This document shows, in pieces, positions 57,148 through 64,000 of a stretch of DNA of 64,000 nt (positions within the stretch are counted from its first letter, which is position 1; every line of letters starts with the position of its first letter). The position numbers and the translations under genes are program-made. Under the pieces are notes generated by a model. The model did not search any database. It was not told the DNA's origin and worked only from the letters and a program-made list of their open reading frames with translations. The stretch lies in NCBI RefSeq assembly GCF_016722765.1, contig NZ_JAEQND010000015.1:62001-126000 (forward strand), in the 5' to 3' direction. This DNA is from Ramlibacter alkalitolerans (GTDB lineage Bacteria > Pseudomonadota > Gammaproteobacteria > Burkholderiales > Burkholderiaceae_C).

Positions 57148-58182
57148 TCACTTCCCGCGCTGCTTCAGCTGCGCATCCAGCCGCGGAAACACGCGGCGCG
57201 TGTTCGCTTCGAAGATCGCGTGCTTGTCCTCGGCGGACAGGATCGTCGAGGCGTCGATGTAGCGCTTCGTGTCGTCGTAGTAGTTGCCGGTGGTCGGGTC
57301 GATGCCGCGCACGGCGCCGATCATCTCGGAGGCGAACAGGACGTTCTTCACCGGGATCACGGTGTTCAGCAGGTCGATGCCCGGCTGGTGGTAGACGCAG
57401 GTGTCGAAGAACACGTTGTTCATCACGTGCGTATCGAGCAGCGGGCGCTTCATCTCCTGCGCCAGGCCGCGGTAGCGGCCCCAGTGGTACGGCACCGCGC
57501 CGCCGCCGTGCGGGATGATGAAGCGCAGCTGCGGGAAGTCCTTGAACAGGTCGCCCTGGATCAGCTGCATGAACGCCGTCGTGTCGGCGTTGATGTAGTG
57601 CGCGCCCGTGGTGTGGAAGCAGGGGTTGCACGAGGTCGACACGTGGATCATGGCGGGCACGTCGTACTCCACCATCTTCTCGTAGATCGGGTACCACCAC
57701 CTGTCCGTCAGCGGGGGCTCCTTCCAGTGGCCGCCCGACGGGTCGGGGTTCAGGTTGATGCCGACCGCGCCGTATTCGCGGATGCACTTCTCCATCTCGG
57801 GGATGCAGGTCTTCGGGTCCACGCCGGGCGACTGCGGCAGCATCGCGACCGGCACGAAGTACTCGGGGAACAGCTGCGCGACGCGGTGGCACAGCTCGTT
57901 GCAGATCGCCGCCCAGGTGCTGGAGACCTCGAAGTCGCCGATGTGGTGCGCCATGAAGCTCGCGCGCGGCGAGAACAGCGTCAGGTCGTTGCCGCGCTCC
58001 TTCATCAGGCGCAGCTGGTTGCTGGCGATCGACTCGCGGATGTCGTCGTCGCCGATCTGCAGCTCCGCAAGCTTCGGCTTTTGCGAAGGGTCCTGGATGC
58101 CGGCGATCTGCCGGTTGCGCCACGCCTCCAGCTGCTTGGGCGCCGTGGTGTAGTGGCCGTGGCAATCGATGATGAGGCTCAT
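57148..58182 (-). CDS. ligJ: 4-oxalomesaconate hydratase
   Basis: A 344-residue amidohydrolase-2-fold hydratase matching LigJ/PmdE, which adds water to oxalomesaconate to give 4-carboxy-4-hydroxy-2-oxoadipate. The metal motif is IDCHGHYTTAPKQLEAW at the N-terminus. Later motifs are HVSTSCNPCFHTTGAHYINA, FIIPHGGGAVPYHWGRYRGL and MIGAVRGIDPTTGNYYDDTK. AGGGAAA precedes ATG 58182. It lies 21 bases after the signal-less binding protein. Confidence 0.93.
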   Translation of the reverse strand: MSLIIDCHGHYTTAPKQLEAWRNRQIAGIQDPSQKPKLAELQIGDDDIRESIASNQLRLMKERGNDLTLFSPRASFMAHHIGDFEVSSTWAAICNELCHRVAQLFPEYFVPVAMLPQSPGVDPKTCIPEMEKCIREYGAVGINLNPDPSGGHWKEPPLTDRWWYPIYEKMVEYDVPAMIHVSTSCNPCFHTTGAHYINADTTAFMQLIQGDLFKDFPQLRFIIPHGGGAVPYHWGRYRGLAQEMKRPLLDTHVMNNVFFDTCVYHQPGIDLLNTVIPVKNVLFASEMIGAVRGIDPTTGNYYDDTKRYIDASTILSAEDKHAIFEANTRRVFPRLDAQLKQRGK

Positions 58183-58203
58183 GGGTTTCCCTGGTCGGTG
58201 GGG

Positions 58204-58893
58204 TCAGGCCGGCTCCATGCCGTTGCGGCGCTTGGGCGCGGCGGCATCGGGCGAGGCCATGAAGGCCAGCAGCGCGCGTACGGCATCGGGCTGCTGCGAG
58301 GTGGCGCACAGCGCGCCGGCGAAGATGGTGTTGATCTGCACGGCGAGCGGCATCGGGCCGAGGATCGTGATGCCTTCGAGGTGGATCAGTTCGCTCAGTT
58401 GCTGGAAGCCCAGCGCCACGTCGCCGCGCGCGACCAGCGCGCCGACCGGCACCCCCGGCGGCGCCTGCACCAGCCTGCCCTGCAGGTCCTGCGCGATGTC
58501 CCAGCGCTCGAACAGCTTCACCAGCGCCACGCCGCTGGGGCCGGTGGAATAGCCCACCGTTTCGGCGGCGAGCACTGCGCGCCTGAGGGCTTCCTCGCTG
58601 GAGATGTCCGCGCGCGGCGCGCCCTCTTTCACGGCAATGGCGACGCCCGATTCGACCAGGTCGACGCGGCTGCCGGCCACGGCCTGCCCGCCCGCGAGCA
58701 GCTTGTCGATCGCATCAGCGGCGAGCACGACGAAATCGAAGCGCTCGCCGGCCGCGACGCGCCGGGCGGCATCGACGCCACCGACGGATTCCACGACGAC
58801 CTTGTGCCCCGTGCGCTGCCCGTAGGCCTGCGCCAGTTCGTTGAGCACCTGGCGGGTCGCCATCGAGGAAATGCCCTGGAGCGTCGCAGTCAT
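58204..58893 (-). CDS. ModA-like periplasmic-binding-fold protein lacking a signal peptide
   Basis: A 229-residue type 2 periplasmic-binding-protein fold related to molybdate-binding ModA, but the sequence starts directly at the mature domain (MTATLQGISSMATRQVLNEL) with no signal peptide and no upstream extension. It is a clear paralogue of the secreted protein at 59918: compare LVKLFERWDIAQDLQGRLVQ with LDRLFERWGIAPQVRAKAVL, and the shared RNGMEPA/AKGMETP ends. It is first in the pathway operon, divergent from the LysR gene. A cytosolic ligand sensor or buffer is possible; the role is unknown. Confidence 0.75.
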   Translation of the reverse strand: MTATLQGISSMATRQVLNELAQAYGQRTGHKVVVESVGGVDAARRVAAGERFDFVVLAADAIDKLLAGGQAVAGSRVDLVESGVAIAVKEGAPRADISSEEALRRAVLAAETVGYSTGPSGVALVKLFERWDIAQDLQGRLVQAPPGVPVGALVARGDVALGFQQLSELIHLEGITILGPMPLAVQINTIFAGALCATSQQPDAVRALLAFMASPDAAAPKRRNGMEPA

Positions 58894-58991
58894 GGCGCGG
58901 ATTGTGGGCGCGGACGTCCGGCCGCGACAGCGGAGGGGATGTCTAGCAGCTATAGCGCTTCGGCATAATCAAACGCAAGGTATTCGGATTC

Positions 58992-59906
58992 ATGGACCTC
59001 AAGCAGCTGGAGTACTTCGTTCGCGTCGCCGAGCTGGGCAGCTTCACGCGCGCCGCGATCGAGCTCGACGTCGCCCAGCCGGCCTTGAGCCGACAGGTGC
59101 GGCTGCTGGAAGTCGAACTGCGCCAGAACCTGCTGGTGCGCAACGGCCGCGGCGCCGTGCCCACCGAAGCCGGCAAGCTGCTGCTGGAGCACGGGCGCGG
59201 CATCCTGTACCAGGTCGAACGCGCGCGGGAGGACCTCGGCCGCCTGCGCGGCGGCCTCGCGGGCCGTGTCGCCGTGGGCCTGCCCAGCAGCGTGGCGCGG
59301 GTGCTGACGGTGCCGCTCACGCGCGCCTTCCGCGAGCAGTGGCCCGAGGCGCGGCTGTCGATCAGCGAAGGCTTGTCCAGCGGCCTGCAGGAAGGCCTGG
59401 TGAGCGGCCGGCTCGACATCGCGGTGCTCTACAACGCCCAGCCCTCGCGCGAGCTGGACCTGGGGCCGCTGCTGGAAGAGGAACTCATGCTGGTGCAGGC
59501 GCGGCCTCCCGGGCTGCCGGAAGACCCGCCGCCGGGGCCGATCCCGCTGGCGGAGGTGGCGCAGTTGCCGCTGGTGATCCCGACGCGGCCCAACGCGATC
59601 CGCATGCACGTCGAGGCGCAGATGGCGGACATCGGCTGCCGGCCGAACGTGGCGCTGGAGATCGACGGCGTGTTCGCCATCCTGGACCTCGTGCTCGATG
59701 GCGCCGGTTGTGCCATCCTCTCGCGCAATGCGGTGCTCAACTCGCCGCGGCCTTCCGCCTACACGACGCGGGCGATCGGCACGCCGCCGCTGCGCATCCG
59801 CCTGTCGCTGGCCACCAGCCTGCAGCGGCCGGCCACGCCGGTGCAGAAGGCGACGCTGGACCTGATCCGCGCCCGGGCCCCCGCGGTCGTGGCGCATGCC
59901 CTGTGA
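58992..59906 (+). CDS. LysR-family regulator of the protocatechuate 4,5-cleavage cluster
   Basis: A 304-residue LysR-type regulator: winged helix MDLKQLEYFVRVAELGSFTR and AQPALSRQVRLLEVELRQN (residues 1-65), then an effector domain from about 90. It is divergent from the catabolic operon with a 98-base gap, the position of PmdR/LigR-type activators. By analogy it would respond to protocatechuate or gallate; the specific ligand is inference. The secreted ModA-like gene follows 11 bases later. Confidence 0.88.
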   Translation: MDLKQLEYFVRVAELGSFTRAAIELDVAQPALSRQVRLLEVELRQNLLVRNGRGAVPTEAGKLLLEHGRGILYQVERAREDLGRLRGGLAGRVAVGLPSSVARVLTVPLTRAFREQWPEARLSISEGLSSGLQEGLVSGRLDIAVLYNAQPSRELDLGPLLEEELMLVQARPPGLPEDPPPGPIPLAEVAQLPLVIPTRPNAIRMHVEAQMADIGCRPNVALEIDGVFAILDLVLDGAGCAILSRNAVLNSPRPSAYTTRAIGTPPLRIRLSLATSLQRPATPVQKATLDLIRARAPAVVAHAL

Positions 59907-59917
59907 GGAGAACGACG

Positions 59918-60664
59918 ATGCGCTTGCTGTTCGCCCTGGCCTGCGCCTTCGCGGCGCAGGCCGTCGCCGCGGCGGAACTGAAGGTCCTGAGCGCGGGCGC
60001 CTTCAAGCCCGTGCTCGTGGCACTGCAGCCCGCGTTCGAGCAGCAGACCGGCCACCGGCTGCGCATCGAGAACGACACGGCCGGCGGACTGCGCAAGCGC
60101 ATCGCCGGCGGCGAGGCTTTCGACGTGGTGTTCTCCAGCCCGGCATCGCTCAAGCCGCTGCAGGAGGCCGGCAAGCTGGCGGCCGCGGAACCGGTGCCGC
60201 TGGCGCGCGTCGCCATCGGCGTCGCAGTGCGGCGCGGCGCGCCGCTGCCGGACATCGCCAGCGTCGACGCCTTCCGTTCGCTGCTGCTGAATGCGCGGTC
60301 GGTCGCCTACATCGATCCCGCGGCGGGCGGCTCCAGCGGGATCTACCTCGATCGCCTGTTCGAGCGCTGGGGCATCGCGCCGCAGGTGCGCGCCAAGGCG
60401 GTGCTGGTGCCGGGCGGCCTGGTCGCGACGCGGGTGGTGGACGGCAGTGCCGAGGTCGGCATCCACCAGATCAGCGAGATCCTGGCGGTGCCGGATGCGG
60501 TGCTGGTCGGCCCCTTGCCGGCGGAGATCCAGAACTACACCGTGTATGCAGGCGCGCTGGCGGCGGCCACGAAAGAGGCCGCCGCAGCCCGGGAGCTGCT
60601 GGCGGCCTTGCGCAGCCCGCAGGCCGCGCAAATCCTCAGGGCCAAGGGGATGGAGACGCCCTGA
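59918..60664 (+). CDS. Secreted ModA-like binding protein
   Basis: A 248-residue periplasmic binding-fold protein. Its signal peptide (AFAAQAVAAAE) is followed by LKVLSAGAFKPVLVALQPAF. Related to ModA but with no molybdate-transporter genes nearby. It follows the LysR gene by 11 bases with GAGGAG as ribosome-binding site, so the two are co-transcribed. Its paralogue without a signal lies on the other side of the LysR gene. It may bind an aromatic or dicarboxylic acid; this is inference. Confidence 0.83.
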   Translation: MRLLFALACAFAAQAVAAAELKVLSAGAFKPVLVALQPAFEQQTGHRLRIENDTAGGLRKRIAGGEAFDVVFSSPASLKPLQEAGKLAAAEPVPLARVAIGVAVRRGAPLPDIASVDAFRSLLLNARSVAYIDPAAGGSSGIYLDRLFERWGIAPQVRAKAVLVPGGLVATRVVDGSAEVGIHQISEILAVPDAVLVGPLPAEIQNYTVYAGALAAATKEAAAARELLAALRSPQAAQILRAKGMETP

Positions 60665-60850
60665 GGAGAGGGTCGGAACCTGCCGGCTCCGGCGCCGGGA
60701 AACCTCCCTGCCCCCTCTTGGAAGCCATCGTAGGCCTGCTGTCGGGCTGCACCTTGACCGGGGTCAACGCCATACAGATTGCCAGAGCAATTGTGCAAGC
60801 GAGGAAACCCTAGGACCCATTTCGGAGATGGCCGGGTCGCTCGTCGTCCT

Positions 60851-61828
60851 TCACTGGCGCGGGATCTTCGCGCGGGCAATGACGTCGCTCCAGCGCCGGA
60901 TCTCGCTGGCGAGCAGGTTGCCCAGGTCCTCGGGCGTGCTCCAGCGCGCGTCGACGTTCAGGTCCGCGAGCTTCCTGCGCAGTGCCGGCGTGGCGAGCGC
61001 CTTCTTCAGCTCCGCGTTCAGGCGCAGCAGCACGGGCGCGGGCGTGCCGGCCGGCGCCGCCAGCGCATTCCACGAAGCGACGCGCAGGTTCGCCAGGGTG
61101 CCGCCCGACTCCGCCGCGGTGGGCACCTCGGGCAGGCCGGTGGGCCGCTTGTCGCCGAAGGTGGCCAGCGCGCGCAACGCCTTCGAGGCCATCTGGGGCC
61201 TCAGCGGTGCGAGGATTTCGACGGCCGCGTCCACCGAGCCGCCGCGCAAGGCGGTGATCACCGCGGGCGTGCCGTTGAAGGGCACGACCTGGACATCGAT
61301 GCCGGCCGTGGTCTTGAACAGTTCGGCCGCCAGGTTCTGCGTGCTGCCGATCGCGACGGTCGCGACATTCAGCTTGCCGGGGTTCGCCTTCGCGTCGGCG
61401 AGCAGGTCGGCCAGCGTGCGCAGGCGCGAGTTCTCCGGCACCACCAGCGCCATGTCGAACGTGCCCAGCATCGAGATCGGCGCGAAGTCCTTCCGGGCCG
61501 AAAACGGGAGCTTGTGGAACAGCCCCTCGCTCACGGCGGTGCCATTGCTCATGAGAAGCAGCGTGTAGCCGTCCGGCTCCGCCTGCGCCACGAGGTTGCC
61601 GGCCGTCACGCCGCCGGCGCCGGGCCGGTTGTCGATCACCACGCTTTGCCCGAGTTGCGCCCCGAGCTGCTGCCCCACCGCGCGCGCGGTGAGGTCGGCG
61701 ACGCCACCGGCGCCGAAAGGCACCACGATGCGGATCGGCCTTGCGGGCCAGCGGCCCTGCGCGGCAAGCCAGGGCGTGGCCAGCGCGGTGGCCAGGCCCG
61801 CCAGTGCCAGTCTCCTGCGAAAGATCAT
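60851..61828 (-). CDS. Bug-family substrate-binding protein
   Basis: A 325-residue periplasmic receptor of the Bug/TctC family. The signal peptide (FRRRLALAGLATALATPWLA) is followed by WPARPIRIVVPFGAGGVADL, then IDNRPGAGGVTAGNLVA. It starts 4 bases after the livF stop on the same strand, so it is the last gene of a Liv-type ABC transporter operon, an unusual association. The alternative start GTG 61846 overlaps livF. The 186 bases between it and the convergent ModA-like gene hold no gene that I can support. Confidence 0.9.
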   Translation of the reverse strand: MIFRRRLALAGLATALATPWLAAQGRWPARPIRIVVPFGAGGVADLTARAVGQQLGAQLGQSVVIDNRPGAGGVTAGNLVAQAEPDGYTLLLMSNGTAVSEGLFHKLPFSARKDFAPISMLGTFDMALVVPENSRLRTLADLLADAKANPGKLNVATVAIGSTQNLAAELFKTTAGIDVQVVPFNGTPAVITALRGGSVDAAVEILAPLRPQMASKALRALATFGDKRPTGLPEVPTAAESGGTLANLRVASWNALAAPAGTPAPVLLRLNAELKKALATPALRRKLADLNVDARWSTPEDLGNLLASEIRRWSDVIARAKIPRQ

Positions 61829-61832
61829 CGGA

Positions 61833-62529
<697 letters not shown>

Positions 62530-62537
<8 letters not shown>

Positions 62538-63294
62538 GGATCGCCTCGTTCTCGTAACCGAGGTAGACCGCCTTGACCTGCGGGTTGGCCGCGATCTCGT
62601 CCGGCGTTCCCTCGGTGAGCACGGCGCCGTTCACCAGCACCGTCATGCGGTCGGCGAAGCTGAAGACCAGGTCCATGTCGTGTTCGATCAGCAGCACGGA
62701 GACTTCCGCGGGCAGCGCCGCCACCGTCTGCAGCAGTTCCTCGCGCTCGCCGGCGGGCACGCCCGCCACCGGCTCGTCCAGCAGCAGCACGCGCGGCTCG
62801 CAGGCCAGCGCGATCGCGATCTCCAGCAGGCGGCGCTTGCCGTAGGCGAGATGGCCGGTCTGCTGGTGGGCCACTTCGGCCAGGTGGAACTGCTCCAGCA
62901 GCTGCTGCGCCCGCTCCGCGACGCCGCGGTCCCGCCCCAGCGCCGGCCACCAGCGCGCGCCGAGCCCGCGCTGCTGCGAGACCACCAGGGCCAGCGTCTG
63001 CAGCGGCGTCATGGACGCGAACAGCTGGTTGATCTGGAAGGTGCGCACCATGCCGCGCCGCACGCGCTGGTGCGGCGCCAGCCGCGAGATGTCCTGCCCC
63101 TCCAGCGTGATGCGGCCGGCGGTCGGCTCCAGCACGCCGGTGAGCAGGTTGACCAGCGTCGTCTTGCCGGCGCCGTTCGGGCCGATCAGCGCGTGGCGTG
63201 CGCCGCGCCTCAGTTCGAGGCTCACGTCGTTGGTGGCGACGATGCCGCCGAAGCGCTTGGCGAGCCCCTGGCAGGAAAGCACGACCTCGTTCAT
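62530..63294 (-). CDS. livG: Branched-chain-type ABC transporter ATP-binding protein LivG
   Basis: A 254-residue ABC ATPase of the LivG type: Walker A GPNGAGKTT, FQINQLFASMT, LAYGKRRLLEIAIALACEP in place of the canonical signature, as usual in LivG, Walker B LLLDEPVAGVP, and the BCA_ABC_TP_C-like tail. It overlaps the livM stop by 4 bases. Confidence 0.93.
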
Positions 63295-64000
63295 GACTTC
63301 CTCCACCAGGTCCACGGCTTGAGCAGCCGCTCGCGCCCGACCAGCACGAGCACGACCAGGAACAGCCCCAGCCAGAAGCCCCAGTACTGCTGCGTGATGC
63401 CGGAGATCCAGTCCTGCATCAGCTTGAAGACGACCGCGCCGGCCAGCCCGCCATAGAGCCAGCCGACGCCGCCGATCACCAGCATCAGCAGCGTGTCGGC
63501 GGAACGGTGGAACTCGAACACGTCGAGCGAAGCGAAACCCGAGGTCTGCGTGAACAGCGCGCCGGCCGCGCCCGCCATCGCGGCCGCCACGGTGTAGATC
63601 GCGACCAGACGCGCATGCACCGGCACGCCGATCGCCATCGCCCGCAGGCGGTTGTCGCGGATCGCCTGCAGCGTGGCGCCGAAGGGCGAATGCACGATGC
63701 GCCGCGCCAGCAGGAACAGGACCAGCAGCACGGTGAGCGAGTAGTACGAAGCGGTGCGGCCCGCCAGGTCGAACTCGAACCTCCCCAGCACCGGCGAGAA
63801 CATCAGCCCCTGGATGCCGTCGGTGCCGCCCGTGAGCCAGTCGAGCTTGTTGGCCAGTTCCAGCAGGATCAGCGCGACGCCCAGCGTCACCATCAGCCGC
63901 GTGAGGTCGCTGCCGCGCAGCACGGTGAAGCTGGCCGCCAGCCCCAGCAGCGCCGCCGCGCCCATGGAAACGAGCAAGCCCAGATGCGGATCGGGGTTCA
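63291..64000 (-). CDS. livM: Branched-chain-type ABC transporter permease LivM (N-terminus beyond the window)
   Basis: The last 236 or so residues of a LivM permease, open to the right edge (the first visible residues read NPDPHLGLLVSMGAA). About seven helices are visible, with the family loop ATLQAIRDNRLRAMAIGVPV and GGVGWLYGGLAGAVVF. It ends in a short basic tail. It forms an operon with livG, livF and the Bug receptor; livH and a periplasmic amino-acid-type binding protein, if present, are outside. Confidence 0.92.
   Translation of the reverse strand, partial: NPDPHLGLLVSMGAAALLGLAASFTVLRGSDLTRLMVTLGVALILLELANKLDWLTGGTDGIQGLMFSPVLGRFEFDLAGRTASYYSLTVLLVLFLLARRIVHSPFGATLQAIRDNRLRAMAIGVPVHARLVAIYTVAAAMAGAAGALFTQTSGFASLDVFEFHRSADTLLMLVIGGVGWLYGGLAGAVVFKLMQDWISGITQQYWGFWLGLFLVVLVLVGRERLLKPWTWWRKS

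Noticed and set aside
60754-60767. TTGACC-GG-GGTCAA inverted repeat resembling an FNR/CRP-type site
   Set aside because: It lies between the 3' ends of two convergent genes, where no promoter is needed, and I find no small gene there. Probably fortuitous.

Overview
The window is a high-GC stretch of about 64 kb from a bacterial chromosome that looks like a betaproteobacterium of the order Burkholderiales, most likely family Comamonadaceae (Ramlibacter/Variovorax type). The grounds are the EarP-type EF-P system with Arg32 in EF-P, a long Lys/Ala/Pro-rich N-terminus on sigma-70, a TIGR01841-type phasin, several Bug (tripartite tricarboxylate-type) receptors, and a protocatechuate 4,5-cleavage (pmd/lig) operon. 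The genus is inference. There is no gene-free stretch longer than 300 bases, and I see no CRISPR array, prophage, transposase or rRNA.

1-16 kb is mostly housekeeping: surE (3' end cut by the window edge), a quinone oxidoreductase, tRNA-His, a DUF1003 membrane protein, the hupB - tRNA-Val - ppiD block, a D-malate/tartrate dehydrogenase translationally coupled to a haloacetate dehalogenase with a divergent LysR gene, an EamA exporter, pgsA, uvrC, divergent earP followed by efp, a DUF3445 haem demethylase-like protein and an AEC permease. 16-32 kb holds a LOG-family protein, transporters and dehydrogenases, an HDAC/thioesterase pair, a phasin with a well-formed promoter, a Fur-box-controlled iron-binding protein, a patatin-like lipoprotein, a short-chain dehydrogenase with a LiuR-like operator, gamma-glutamyltransferase, a YihY protein, a Bug receptor and an acyl-CoA synthetase.

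32-37 kb carries dnaG and rpoD. The rpoD leader contains a proline-rich micro-ORF followed by two hairpins and a T-tract, which looks like an attenuator. 37-41 kb holds a D-amino-acid dehydrogenase, then a second protocatechuate dioxygenase pair (ligBA) divergent from an EamA exporter with a perfect FNR-type box between them. This cassette is bracketed by two copies of an 88-89 bp palindromic element, and each copy supplies the stop codon of the plus-strand gene before it. 40-46 kb is a minus-strand operon of ABC transporter, CaiB-type CoA-transferase and enoyl-CoA hydratase.

46-51 kb has an aldo-keto reductase, a VOC protein, arfB and dbpA, a lytic transglycosylase-like protein and two small unknown genes. 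51-59 kb is the protocatechuate 4,5-cleavage operon on the minus strand, in transcription order: signal-less binding protein, ligJ, ligK, ligI, tannase-like lipoprotein, ligA, ligB, ligC. A LysR gene and a secreted paralogue of the binding protein diverge from it. Together these enzymes take protocatechuate (and possibly gallate released by the tannase-like enzyme) to pyruvate and oxaloacetate; a LigU-type tautomerase is not present here. 61-64 kb is a Liv-type ABC transporter (livMGF, livM cut by the edge) with a Bug receptor at the end of the operon.

Three families of palindromic intergenic repeats recur through the window: a short REP-like hairpin (9.6, 25.5 and 36.7 kb), the stop-codon element (38.0 and 40.3 kb) and a long A-tract palindrome (30.3 and 57.0 kb).
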